A stretch of DNA of 64,000 nt from an uncultured Clostridia bacterium (GCA_938046095.1 CALIXS010000019.1:1-64000); one strand, 5' to 3'; shown: positions 43,068 through 51,968, numbered from the stretch's first letter. Numbers and translations are program-made. The notes: generated by a model from the sequence alone, not told the origin.

Positions 43068-44099
43068 ATGAAAGAGTTTCTTAAACGTAAGGATATAGAA
43101 TTCAGTGCAAAGCGGTATCTTCAGGACGCGCTGTCGGCGATGGCTCTCGGGCTTTTTTCATCACTGCTCGTCGGACTGATAATCAAAACCGTAGGACAGC
43201 AGTCGATAAACCTAATCGGAGAGCAGACATGGTCGAAGTTTTTAGTAACGCTCGGGCAGCAGTCGATGGACCTCATGGGCGCGGCGATCGGTATTGCTGT
43301 GGCGTGGGGGCTCAAAGCGCCTGCGCTTGTTATGTTTACGAGTGCAGTTACAGGTATGATGGGAGCTTATGCAGGAGGTCCTGCGGGAGCTTTTTTTGCG
43401 GTAGCCGTCGGAGCCGAATTCGGTAAGGCTGTATTTAAAGAAACCAAAGTCGATATAATAGCAACTCCGGCAGTCACGCTTATATTCGGCGGGATAACCG
43501 CGGCGGCGGTCGGACCGTTGATAGGCAGGCTTATGACCGGAATCGGCAGCATAATCATGACCGCTACGGAATGGCAGCCGTTCGTTTTCGGCATAGTTAT
43601 CGCGACAATCGTCGGGCTTGCTCTTACAGCACCGATCTCAAGTGCCGCACTGTGCATGATGCTCGGCCTTTCAGGGCTTGCGGCAGGTGCCGCAACAGCC
43701 GGGTGCTGCGCGCAGATGATAGGTTTTGCGGTGATAAGCTTCGGTGATAACGGTATAGGCGGGCTCTTCGCTCAGGGCATAGGCACATCTATGCTCCAGA
43801 TTTCCAACATAACGAAAAAACCGTGGATACTCCTGCCGCCGACACTTGCCGGCATTGTTACAGGCCCTGTCAGCACATGCCTTTTCAAAATGACAAACAA
43901 CGCCATGGGCGCGGGCATGGGCACGAGCGGTCTGGTCGGTCAGATCGGAACATTTACGGACATGGGTGTCACATTCCGCTCGGTTGCAGGTGTAGCTGTC
44001 GTACACTTTATTCTTCCGGCAGTTCTTGCTTTGATATTCGATCGTGTCCTGCGCAAAGCAGGCAAAATAAAAGCAGGCGACTATAAACTCGGGGTTTAA
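43068..44099 (+). CDS. PTS EIIC-like membrane protein (PTS_EIIC_2 type), candidate vitamin B3 transporter
   Basis: A 343-aa, very hydrophobic, glycine-rich protein with about ten spans, resembling the stand-alone PTS_EIIC_2 family (PF13303-type). No EIIA/EIIB genes or phosphorylation domains are present, so sugar phosphotransfer is doubtful. The start at ATG 43068 is set by AAGGAGAAC; an upstream ATG at 43044 is less likely. Divergence from niaR with a shared operator leads me to infer a role in niacin or related vitamin uptake; this is context, not sequence homology. Confidence 0.75.
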   Translation: MKEFLKRKDIEFSAKRYLQDALSAMALGLFSSLLVGLIIKTVGQQSINLIGEQTWSKFLVTLGQQSMDLMGAAIGIAVAWGLKAPALVMFTSAVTGMMGAYAGGPAGAFFAVAVGAEFGKAVFKETKVDIIATPAVTLIFGGITAAAVGPLIGRLMTGIGSIIMTATEWQPFVFGIVIATIVGLALTAPISSAALCMMLGLSGLAAGAATAGCCAQMIGFAVISFGDNGIGGLFAQGIGTSMLQISNITKKPWILLPPTLAGIVTGPVSTCLFKMTNNAMGAGMGTSGLVGQIGTFTDMGVTFRSVAGVAVVHFILPAVLALIFDRVLRKAGKIKAGDYKLGV

Positions 44100-44134
44100 T
44101 CAAGCCGATCGTCGAATGCTCATTATGCCGGGAG

Positions 44135-44242
44135 TTGCCGGTAAGAGTGTGATTTGCGACACGGCGTGTTTTTGTTTCGTGTCGCATGCGACAGTGATTT
44201 TTTTTGCAGTGTCGCAGAAGCCGGCAAGAAGATTGTTGCCGG
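44135..44242 (+). promoter_or_regulatory. Candidate structured RNA / nested inverted-repeat element
   Basis: TTGCCGG (44135-44141) can pair with CCGGCAA (44221-44227) to close a junction containing two hairpins: TGCGACAC/GTGTCGCA (44155-44162 with 44179-44186, 16-base loop) and TGCGACA/TGTCGCA (44187-44193 with 44210-44216, 16-base loop). CCGGCAA can instead pair with TTGCCGG at 44236-44242, and the two inner adjacent arms also form a 14-base palindrome. Alternative exclusive pairings resemble a switch. No T-run follows, so it is not a plain terminator. It fills most of the 292-base gap before the kinase gene. Confidence 0.45.
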
Positions 44243-44391
44243 ATATCTCAGCAGAAGATAAGAGGTGCTTTTACCGACAGGTGAGAGATGCTTTTTCGGT
44301 GGAACGGATTTCGATTTGATGGTATGCTATGCTATGGATGAAGATGACGGTCGGGTTTTAACTTGATACGAGAATAAAAATTCATGATCGG

Positions 44392-46371
44392 ATGGTAAAA
44401 ATGAGAAAACGTTTGCTGATGTATGCGCTGCTATTCACATCTTTTGTTCTTGCGGTGAAAATGGCCGACATCATCATACGCTATGACATCGGAATTTTTG
44501 ATTACATTAAATATTCGATGCCGCTTAGTGCAGATGAAAAAAGGTATCTGCAAAAAAACGTTATCAGATACGGAATTGATGTTAACGATCCGCCGTTTGC
44601 TTTCGTGTCGGGTGATCTTGAGCAGAATACGGGTATAATGGTAGACTACTTTAATCAACTGTCGATTGTGCTCGAGGCGGAGTTTCGACCGGTTTTATAC
44701 AACAGCTATAATCTTGCTGTAAAGCTTCAGACGGGATCAATAGACTGCTCGGTTCTTAATATGACGAATATAAATAAGAGCGTATTTTCCTTTACACAGC
44801 CGCTTTATACCGAGAAGAGCAAGATCCTGGTTGACGGTGAGTCGTCATGCAATTCGATATCGGATGTAAGCAACATGAATATTGCCGTCATAAGCGGAAG
44901 TACGGCGCATCATGCGGCCAATGAGTTCTTTCGGGAGCGGAGCAATGTCAACCTGGTACTGACCGCTGATCTCGACGAAAGCTTCAGGCTCTTCGGGCTC
45001 GGCGAGGTCGATGCGATTATCGGAGATGAGGCAAAGCTGTCATATCATCTTAATCAGGCATTGCGGGCAAACCGCTTCAGGTTTTTAGACGGGTCGATAT
45101 CGGAGGAGGATGTTGCAGTTGCGGTCAATGCAGATCAAAAGGTCCTTTTTAATATCCTTAACAAGGGCATCCTCGAAATGAAAAAAAACAACGAGTACAG
45201 CCATATAAATTCCAAATGGTTCGGTTCATTTATACCGGAAACGGACGAAAGCAGCGACGGCGGAAACACCGCAAATCTCGTTTCGATGATTATAGTCTTT
45301 TTTGCGGGTTTTTTCATTTGGAACAAATCGGTAGCAAATCAGGTTAAAATAAAGACAAGGCAACTTAAAACGAGCAGACAGGAGCTTCGTGAACTTATTG
45401 ATTCTCTGAAGGACGGGATTCTTCTCAGCGATCAGGAGGGTCATATTCTTGCGGCAAACAAGACATTTGCAGGGATAATCGGTATTCCGTTTTCCGATAT
45501 GCTCGAGAAGAGGGTTGATGAAATAGAGCAGCTCGAGCCGTTCCTGCAATATGCCAACTCGCCGGAGGTATTTTACCTCAATAATCGATATTACCTCGTT
45601 TATACACGTGATCTTAACGAAGCATCAAACGACAACCTGATTTTGATTAAGGATTATACGGAACGTCAAAAGCTTGAGCGCCTTAACCGCCAGGAGGCCA
45701 AGATGATCGCAGTAGGCGAGCTAAGCGCCGGACTTGCTCACGAAATAAGGAATCCGCTCGGCCTAATAAAAAATTATCTGTACGTGATGAAAAAACGGGT
45801 GGACGACGAATCCGGGTTTCATGCGCTGGAGGTTATGAACGAGTCTGTAGACAGAATAAACCTGCTGATAGAAAATCTGCTCGGCTTCTCACGGCTTTCA
45901 AGCGACAAAACGACGTGTATCGATGTCAAAAAACTGCTGTACTCTATGACGGAGCTCACGAAAAAGGAACTCGAAAATGCGGGGATACGGCTTGATATAG
46001 ATGCTTCAGGTGTGGATTCGGAGGTTCTCAGGGTAAACGGGGATATACTGAAGCTTTGCATAGTGAATTTGACAAACAATTCGTTTGACGCCTTTTCGGG
46101 ATTTGAAAGGAATGACAAGAGAATCCTTATCAAAGCAGCGAACGACCGTGACAATTTGTACATATCTTTTTGCGACAATGCCGTCGGTATAGAAAGGGAC
46201 GCGCTTGAGACGGTGTTTAACCCGTTTTATACGACTAAAGAAAACGGCACCGGCCTGGGTCTTTACATACTTCAATCCGAAGTGGGCAAAACGGGAGGAA
46301 GTATATCGGCGGAAAGCTATCCGAAAAAAGGTACGACGTTCAATATAACGCTTCCGATTGAGAGAGGGTGA
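44392..46371 (+). CDS. Sensor histidine kinase with extracytoplasmic solute-binding domain
   Basis: A 659-aa membrane kinase. TM1 spans about 8-25; residues about 50-290 form a family-3 solute-binding domain (YGIDVNDPPFAFVSGD, GIMVDYFNQL, IAVISGSTAHHAA); TM2 is about 295-313 (LVSMIIVFFAGFFIW); a PAS domain (340-440) precedes the HisKA box with phospho-accepting H450 (GLAHEIRNPLG) and the HATPase domain (N box NLTNNSFDAF, DNAVGIE, GTGLGLYIL). It probably senses an amino acid or other small molecule. The ATG at 44401 is an alternative start. Its stop lies four bases before the response regulator gene. Confidence 0.93.
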   Translation: MVKMRKRLLMYALLFTSFVLAVKMADIIIRYDIGIFDYIKYSMPLSADEKRYLQKNVIRYGIDVNDPPFAFVSGDLEQNTGIMVDYFNQLSIVLEAEFRPVLYNSYNLAVKLQTGSIDCSVLNMTNINKSVFSFTQPLYTEKSKILVDGESSCNSISDVSNMNIAVISGSTAHHAANEFFRERSNVNLVLTADLDESFRLFGLGEVDAIIGDEAKLSYHLNQALRANRFRFLDGSISEEDVAVAVNADQKVLFNILNKGILEMKKNNEYSHINSKWFGSFIPETDESSDGGNTANLVSMIIVFFAGFFIWNKSVANQVKIKTRQLKTSRQELRELIDSLKDGILLSDQEGHILAANKTFAGIIGIPFSDMLEKRVDEIEQLEPFLQYANSPEVFYLNNRYYLVYTRDLNEASNDNLILIKDYTERQKLERLNRQEAKMIAVGELSAGLAHEIRNPLGLIKNYLYVMKKRVDDESGFHALEVMNESVDRINLLIENLLGFSRLSSDKTTCIDVKKLLYSMTELTKKELENAGIRLDIDASGVDSEVLRVNGDILKLCIVNLTNNSFDAFSGFERNDKRILIKAANDRDNLYISFCDNAVGIERDALETVFNPFYTTKENGTGLGLYILQSEVGKTGGSISAESYPKKGTTFNITLPIERG

Positions 46372-46375
46372 CAGG

Positions 46376-47749
46376 ATGGAGAACAGCGAAAACTATAAAA
46401 TCCTTATTGTCGATGACGAGAAGGAGTATCAGAACGTAGTCTCTCTGATACTGAGGGAGGCGGGTTACAGCACGCAGGCATGCTCCAACGGGAGAGAAGC
46501 GTTTGAACACGTTCTTTCCAACGATATTGATCTTATTATAACTGACCTCAGGATGCCCGTAATGAGCGGAGACGAGTTGATCCTTAAAGTTCGCGAGGCC
46601 GGCATAGATGTGGATATCATGGTTGTTACCGCTTACGGTTCCATAGAAAATGCGGTTAACGCGATACAAAAGGGCGCCGATGATTATTTCGTCAAATCGA
46701 GCAGCCCGGATGAGCTGCTCATAAAAGTAAAACGCATGTCCGAAATACATCATATAAAGAGAAAGGGCGATATCCTCCTGAAAAAGCAGAATGTGACCGA
46801 TGCCTTTCTCGAATCGAAAAATCCGAAATACCGCCGGATTATAGACATGTGCAATCGAACAGCCGATTCCGATATAAATATTTTGCTGCTCGGTGAATCG
46901 GGCGTAGGTAAGGAGGTAGTGGCAAAGTATATTCACAGGATAAGCAACCGTGCGACGGAACCGTTTATTCCGGTCAACTGTCAGGAATTTCCCGAGGGTG
47001 TTATCGAATCCGAACTTTTCGGGCACGAAAAGGGAGCGTTTACGGGGGCGGTAGGATCGCGTACAGGTAAATTTGAGGAGGCGAATTTCGGTACTATTTT
47101 TCTTGACGAAATAGGCGATCTGCCGCTTACGACACAGGGGAAGCTTCTCAGGTTTCTGGAAACACGTATAATAGAAAGGATCGGTTCGAACAAAAGAACG
47201 GAGTTGGATGTCAGATTTATTTTTGCAACAAATAAGGATCTGCCGGCCGAAATCGAAAACGGGAGATTTCGCGACGACCTTCTGTATCGAATCAATACGC
47301 TGACTCTTACGATTCCTCCTTTGAGGGAGCGAAGAGAGGATTTGCAGGGGCTTATAGAGTTCTTTATCAGAAAGGTGGCGATCGATCAGAAGAAAAAGAA
47401 CATTTCTGTCGATGATTCTGTGATGATGCAGCTGCTTGAATATGATTATCCCGGAAATGTGAGGGAGCTGAAAAATATAGTAGAAAGGATGATAGCGCTT
47501 AGCCGTGACGGAAGAATCACCGTAAACGAAAGCATGATGCCGCTCGAAAATCCGGTACGCGGAGAAATCTGCGGCGAAACGGGAAGTCTCGCTTTGAAGG
47601 AAGCTCGCGAGAGCTTTGAAAAAAAATATATAGAAAGCTGCCTTGCATTAAACAGAGGGAATGTTGCAAAAACCGCTGAAAAGCTTGAAATAAGCGCACG
47701 GCAACTGTGGAACAAAATAAGCCAATATAATATACAGGTCAGGAAATAG
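46376..47749 (+). CDS. Sigma-54-dependent response regulator (NtrC family)
   Basis: A 457-aa activator: receiver domain with phospho-accepting D57 (IITDLRMPVMSG), AAA+ domain with Walker A GESGVGKE, the sigma-54 contact loop GAFTGA (220-225), Walker B-type FLDEIGD and the R-finger region FRDDLLYRIN, and a Fis-type HTH at the C-terminus (GNVAKTAEKLEISARQLWNKI). ATG 46376 fits with the GAGAGGGTGACAGG site upstream. The pair with the preceding kinase and the -24/-12 promoter at 47869 indicate that it activates the kdd-TRAP genes. Confidence 0.96.
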   Translation: MENSENYKILIVDDEKEYQNVVSLILREAGYSTQACSNGREAFEHVLSNDIDLIITDLRMPVMSGDELILKVREAGIDVDIMVVTAYGSIENAVNAIQKGADDYFVKSSSPDELLIKVKRMSEIHHIKRKGDILLKKQNVTDAFLESKNPKYRRIIDMCNRTADSDINILLLGESGVGKEVVAKYIHRISNRATEPFIPVNCQEFPEGVIESELFGHEKGAFTGAVGSRTGKFEEANFGTIFLDEIGDLPLTTQGKLLRFLETRIIERIGSNKRTELDVRFIFATNKDLPAEIENGRFRDDLLYRINTLTLTIPPLRERREDLQGLIEFFIRKVAIDQKKKNISVDDSVMMQLLEYDYPGNVRELKNIVERMIALSRDGRITVNESMMPLENPVRGEICGETGSLALKEARESFEKKYIESCLALNRGNVAKTAEKLEISARQLWNKISQYNIQVRK

Positions 47750-47772
47750 AGAAGAAAACTTCATGATGTGTG

Positions 47773-47804
47773 CAAAAGCGTGAATGGAATTTCACGCTTT
47801 TTTT
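47773..47804 (+). terminator. Terminator after the two-component system
   Basis: AGCGTGAA/TTCACGCT, a perfect 8-bp stem with a 6-base loop, flanked by AAA on the left and a T7 run on the right. Confidence 0.88.
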
Positions 47805-47868
47805 CATATCAAAAAAGATAAAAGGATAAAACGCTGCATTTTGTGCGTGTATCGGCGATGAAAAGGAT

Positions 47869-47885
47869 TGGCGCCTTTTTTGCTT
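47869..47885 (+). promoter_or_regulatory. Sigma-54 (-24/-12) promoter for kdd-dctPQM
   Basis: TGGCGCCTTTTTTGCTT has the invariant GG (47870-47871) and GC (47882-47883) exactly ten bases apart, the spacing of the sigma-54 consensus TGGCAC-N5-TTGC. It lies about 47 bases before the kdd start and directly downstream of the gene for a sigma-54 activator. Confidence 0.88.
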
Positions 47886-47931
47886 TTTAGTGAAAGCAAA
47901 GACAGTTTACAGCAGAAAGGAATGATGTATT

Positions 47932-48975
47932 ATGAAGAAAAACGGAGAGTTTTACGGAAGTCACAGAGTGATTTCGCCAAAGGGTCTGCTTCCGCAGGCG
48001 GCGGACGTCATAGACAACACGACCGAGATCTGGGATAATGAGATACTTCTGGATGTGATTGCTCTGCAGCCGACGGCAACGGCGTTTCACTCGTTAAAAA
48101 ATAAATTCGGCGAGGATATCGAGGGCATAAAAGGTGAAATCATCAGAATTGTCGAGGAAAAGGGTAAATTTCAGGATCCGTTGACGAAATCGGGAGGCAT
48201 GCTGATAGGCAAAGTCGACAAGATAGGCGAGGCAGTAGCCGATAAGGTCGACGTAAAGGTCGGCGATAAAGTTGCGACTCTCGTTTCACTTTCCCTTACG
48301 CCCCTTAAAATAGATGAAATATACGATATCAATCTCGATACCGAACAGGTCTTTTGCAGGGCCAAGGCCGTGATCTTCGAGAGCGGCTTATATACAAGGA
48401 TACCTGACGATCTGGGAGAAGAGCTTTCCCTTGCGATAATGGATGTTGCGGGAGCACCCGCGCAGGTTTCCATGAACGCAAGGGCCGGCGATACAGTCTG
48501 CATCATAGGGGCGGGCAAGGCGGGCATGCTGAGCCTCGCGGAAGCAAAAAAAAGAGTTTCCCCGCATGGACGGACGATTTGTATGGAGTACTCCGAGAAG
48601 CAGTGCGATACTATCAGAGAGCTGGGGCTTGCGGACTGCGTTATACAGGTCAATGCCCAAAACCCGCTTGAGACATATCAAAAATATATGGATGCCACGG
48701 GAGGACGGCTTGCCGATCTGACGATAAGCACTGTAAATGTGCCGGACACGGAGCTGTCGGCAATCCTTGTCACGAAGAACACCGGAAGAATTTACTTCTT
48801 CACCATGAGTACAGACTTTGTTAAAGCGTCGCTCGGAGCCGAAGGAGCGGGCAAATACATGACGATGGTTTTAGGAGCCGGATATTATCCGGGACACGAT
48901 ATTATTACCTATAATATCGTTCGGGATAATGAGCCGCTAAAACAATATTTTATCAGCAGATACTGCAAACATTAG
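47932..48975 (+). CDS. kdd: L-erythro-3,5-diaminohexanoate dehydrogenase
   Basis: Enzyme of clostridial lysine fermentation: NAD-dependent oxidative deamination of 3,5-diaminohexanoate to 5-amino-3-oxohexanoate. The 347-aa sequence follows the family closely: YGSHRVISPKGLLPQAA, SGGMLIGKVDKIG, GDKVATLVSLSLTPLKI, VIFESGLYTRIPDD, DVAGAPAQVS, the nucleotide-binding CIIGAGKAGML and the FTMSTDFVKASLGAEG end. The usual partners (kamA, kamDE, kce, kal) are not adjacent. It is under a sigma-54 promoter and is followed after 16 bases by the dctP gene. Confidence 0.9.
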   Translation: MKKNGEFYGSHRVISPKGLLPQAADVIDNTTEIWDNEILLDVIALQPTATAFHSLKNKFGEDIEGIKGEIIRIVEEKGKFQDPLTKSGGMLIGKVDKIGEAVADKVDVKVGDKVATLVSLSLTPLKIDEIYDINLDTEQVFCRAKAVIFESGLYTRIPDDLGEELSLAIMDVAGAPAQVSMNARAGDTVCIIGAGKAGMLSLAEAKKRVSPHGRTICMEYSEKQCDTIRELGLADCVIQVNAQNPLETYQKYMDATGGRLADLTISTVNVPDTELSAILVTKNTGRIYFFTMSTDFVKASLGAEGAGKYMTMVLGAGYYPGHDIITYNIVRDNEPLKQYFISRYCKH

Positions 48976-48991
48976 ATTAAGGAGGAACAAG

Positions 48992-50023
48992 ATGTTAAAG
49001 AAAGCTTTGGCGCTTGCGCTTGCATTCGTATTATGTTTAGGTCTTGCGGGCTGTGAAAGAGGATCGGCAGGCAAGGATACGGGCGGTTCGGATGACGAGC
49101 CGATCGTTATAAAAATAGGGCACACGGACTCCAACACGCGTTCGACGCATGTCTGGAGCGTATGGCTCGGAGATTATCTTGAAGAAAAGGCTCCGGGAAG
49201 ATTTAAAGTTGAGGTTTATTCGGACGGTGCGCTTGGCGACAGTCCCGATATGGTCGCCGGTGTGAAGCTGGGTACACTGACTATGGAATTTGACCTTTCC
49301 TCAGTAATAACGTCCGTTGCGGGACCGGAATCGAGCTGTATAGACCTGCCGTATCTGTATCCTACATACGAAGCATGGGAGAAGGGAACCTTTGAGAACG
49401 GAGGCCTGGAACTGTTTAATGAGACTCTCAAGGATTCGGGTTATTACTGTCTTGACATGTATTATAACGGAATAAGAGAAATCATATCGAGAGATAAGGT
49501 TTATCACAATAAGGAGGATTTCGCCGGTCAGAAAGTCAGAATCGCGCAAAACGACCTTAACGTAAAGATGTGGGATGCTATGGGAGCAAACCCTACACCT
49601 ATGGCCTGGGGTGAGGTTGTGACTTCACTTTCTCAGGGGCAGATCAACGCACTGGATCACAGTCTCGGCGTATTTAACGACTTCAATCTTCACGAGGTGG
49701 CACCGTATATCACACTTACGGATCACTGTTCATCACCGTTCCCTATCATCTGCTCGCTTTCATGGCTTGAGTCACTCGACCCTGAGGACAGGGCGGTGCT
49801 CGAGGAGGGAGTTCATCAGATGGCCGCAAATCAGCGCAAGGAGGAGCGGGCAAACGAAGAAAAATATATAGAACGCTTCAAGTCTGAGGGAGCTACGGTT
49901 TACGCGTTGACCGACGAAGAAAAGGCTGCTTTCCTCGAGGAGTGCAAACCTGTTTATGACTGGATGAGAAGTCAAATCGGAGATGAAATGGTCGACAAGT
50001 GGCTTGCCACAGTTCCTAAATAA
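48992..50023 (+). CDS. TRAP transporter solute-binding lipoprotein (DctP family)
   Basis: Extracytoplasmic substrate-binding protein of a TRAP system (343 aa). It has a lipoprotein signal with lipobox LAGC (cysteine about residue 21). Family motifs include IKIGHTDSNTRSTH, VEVYSDGALGDSPDMVAGVKLGT, and the ARG-equivalent region GQKVRIAQND with PTPMAWGEVVTSLSQGQINALDH. AAGGAGGAAC precedes the ATG. Next to kdd, the ligand may be lysine-pathway diamino acids or their breakdown products; this is inferred from context only. Confidence 0.94.
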   Translation: MLKKALALALAFVLCLGLAGCERGSAGKDTGGSDDEPIVIKIGHTDSNTRSTHVWSVWLGDYLEEKAPGRFKVEVYSDGALGDSPDMVAGVKLGTLTMEFDLSSVITSVAGPESSCIDLPYLYPTYEAWEKGTFENGGLELFNETLKDSGYYCLDMYYNGIREIISRDKVYHNKEDFAGQKVRIAQNDLNVKMWDAMGANPTPMAWGEVVTSLSQGQINALDHSLGVFNDFNLHEVAPYITLTDHCSSPFPIICSLSWLESLDPEDRAVLEEGVHQMAANQRKEERANEEKYIERFKSEGATVYALTDEEKAAFLEECKPVYDWMRSQIGDEMVDKWLATVPK

Positions 50024-50038
50024 AACTTCTGCCGGATT

Positions 50039-50061
50039 ACGGGGGCATAAGCCCCCGTTTA
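50039..50061 (+). terminator. Hairpin between dctP and dctQ
   Basis: ACGGGGGC-ATAA-GCCCCCGT followed by TTATTT. A very stable stem with a weak T-run; likely a partial terminator or a 3'-end protector that raises dctP over dctQM expression. Confidence 0.7.
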
Positions 50062-50088
50062 TTTCCTCTTAGAAGGAGGCTGATAACA

Positions 50089-50658
50089 GTGAATATGGGG
50101 AAAAACGCTTTTTTTAAGAGAATAGACCAATTGGAGAATATATGCCTGGTCGCCATGTTTGCGATCATGGTGGCGGCCATATTTCTTCAGATAATAATGA
50201 GATTTGTTTTTAACAATTCTCTGGTTTGGTCCGAAGAGCTGGGCAAGTTTATTTTTGTCTGGATATCATGGCTCGGTATTTCGATAGGTGAGAGGAAAAA
50301 CGAGCACATAAAAATAACGCTTATAACCGACAAGCTGCCGCCGCTTGGTAAGAAAATATCTGAAATCGCTGCGTATACGGTGCTGCTTGTCATATTGGCG
50401 GTAACTTTCTATTATGCCGTCACACTCGTATTCTTTCAAATACCGGTCAAATATGCCGGAATTAAAATAAGTACATCATGGGGTTATTTGTCGCTCGTTT
50501 TGGGATGCGGATTTATGCTCCTGCGCGTGGCAGGTGTGATAGTGAGAGACATAACCGCCATAATCAAAAAGGATTTTACATCGGCCTCGCATCCCGGCAT
50601 GGAGGATAAGGCTGATATCACTGAGGATGTGCAAAACGTGGAAGGGGGTAACAGCTGA
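50089..50658 (+). CDS. TRAP transporter small permease (DctQ family)
   Basis: A 189-aa membrane protein with four spans (FAIMVAAIFLQIIMRF, LGKFIFVWISWLGISIG, AYTVLLVILAVTFYYAVTL and YLSLVLGCGFMLLRVAGVIV). NSLVWSEELGKFIFVW is the DctQ hallmark. The GTG start at 50089 is supported by AGAAGGAGG; ATG 50095 is the alternative. The hydrophilic C-terminus is slightly longer than usual. It overlaps dctM by one base (TGATG). Confidence 0.93.
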   Translation: MNMGKNAFFKRIDQLENICLVAMFAIMVAAIFLQIIMRFVFNNSLVWSEELGKFIFVWISWLGISIGERKNEHIKITLITDKLPPLGKKISEIAAYTVLLVILAVTFYYAVTLVFFQIPVKYAGIKISTSWGYLSLVLGCGFMLLRVAGVIVRDITAIIKKDFTSASHPGMEDKADITEDVQNVEGGNS

Positions 50659-51968
50659 TGGCGGTTCCTGCGTTGTTCATTATATTGTTCATACTTTTGG
50701 TAATCGGCGTACCCGTAGGGTTTGCAATCGGAGGAGCTACAATGATGTCAATGTTCTTCTTCTCCGATATGAACATGGTAATTAATTCTCAGTACTGTTA
50801 CAGCGGAATATTCTCCTTTACGGTGATGGCAATTCCGTTTTTTATGCTTGCCGGAACGATAATGTCGACCGGAGGCATAGCAAAGCGAATAGTTAATTTC
50901 GCAGCGGCTCTTATCGATTTTGTCGACGGCGCGATAGGCTGTGTCAGCCTGATTGCGTGCATGTTCTTCGGAGCATTGTCGGGTTCGGGAATGGCGACGG
51001 CCTCCGCAATAGGAAGTATGATGATTCCCGAAATGAAGAAAAAAGGGTACGATCCCGCATATGCGGCGACAATCGTATGCTTCGGAGGGATAGTCGGACC
51101 GATAATTCCCCCGAGTCTTTCGTTTGTACTCTACGGCGCATCCACTAACGTATCAATTCCTAAGCTTTTTCTTGCAGGCATCCTGCCGGGTATACTGATA
51201 GGCTGCATTTTCGTCGCAAGCAACATAATCATGTGCAGAAGATCGGGGGTAGACCTGAGAAAAAATTCCGCAAAGTCCGCGGAAAGCGTTCCGATGAAAA
51301 AAGCGATGAAAGCGCGTCTTCTGAATATCGGAAAGGCGACAAAGGACGGCTTTTGGGCGCTGCTTTCGCCGGTCATAATTCTGGGAGGCATTTATTCGGG
51401 TATTTTTACTCCCACCGAGGCTGCATGTGTTTCGGTCGTTTACTCGATCATCATCAGTTTGTTTGTTTATAAGGATATGAAGCTCAAGGATCTGTACAAA
51501 ACATTTCTCGACACTTCGGTTCTAAACGGAATAACTTCGTTTCTGCTCGGATATTCTACTGTGTTTTCGACATTTATGACATTCGAGAAGGTCCCTCAGG
51601 GGATAACGGAGTTTCTGACGGGTGTTTCGGACAGCCCTTATGTGGTGCTTCTGGTCATAAACATTATATTGCTTGTTGTGGGGTGCTTCCTCGATACGGT
51701 TCCCGCAATTATAGTTATGGCGCCTATGCTTCTCCCTGCGGTTCAGACCATGGGTGTAGATCCGATACACTTCGGTGTGATTATGGCTGTAAATTTGGCT
51801 CTCGGTCTCTGCTCACCGCCTTACGGCTGCAACCTTTTTGTGGGAGCTGCGGTTGCAAAGATAAAGATGGAATCCATGTTCAAATACATAGTGCCGTACT
51901 TTATTATAGGAATAATAGCACTTTTGATAATCACGTACGTGCCGCAGCTGTCTCTGGCGTTCATATAA
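50658..51968 (+). CDS. TRAP transporter large permease (DctM family)
   Basis: A 436-aa, 11-12 span permease that couples Na+ (or H+) entry to solute uptake. Family motifs are PVGFAIGGATMM, FTVMAIPFFMLAGTIM, FFGALSGSGMATASAIGSMMIPEM, GGIVGPIIPPSLSFVLYG, GIFTPTEAACVSVVY and NLALGLCSPPYGCNLF. A substantial cytoplasmic loop sits near residue 200-225. It completes the dctPQM set. Confidence 0.95.
   Translation: MAVPALFIILFILLVIGVPVGFAIGGATMMSMFFFSDMNMVINSQYCYSGIFSFTVMAIPFFMLAGTIMSTGGIAKRIVNFAAALIDFVDGAIGCVSLIACMFFGALSGSGMATASAIGSMMIPEMKKKGYDPAYAATIVCFGGIVGPIIPPSLSFVLYGASTNVSIPKLFLAGILPGILIGCIFVASNIIMCRRSGVDLRKNSAKSAESVPMKKAMKARLLNIGKATKDGFWALLSPVIILGGIYSGIFTPTEAACVSVVYSIIISLFVYKDMKLKDLYKTFLDTSVLNGITSFLLGYSTVFSTFMTFEKVPQGITEFLTGVSDSPYVVLLVINIILLVVGCFLDTVPAIIVMAPMLLPAVQTMGVDPIHFGVIMAVNLALGLCSPPYGCNLFVGAAVAKIKMESMFKYIVPYFIIGIIALLIITYVPQLSLAFI

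Noticed and set aside
43068..44099. Sugar PTS permease
   Set aside because: No EIIA, EIIB or HPr-related gene is nearby and no phosphorylation domain is fused; the niaR context makes a vitamin role more likely, though unproven.
44135..44242. Simple rho-independent terminator of the PTS_EIIC_2-type gene
   Set aside because: None of the hairpins is followed by a T-run; T-runs lie inside the loops instead.
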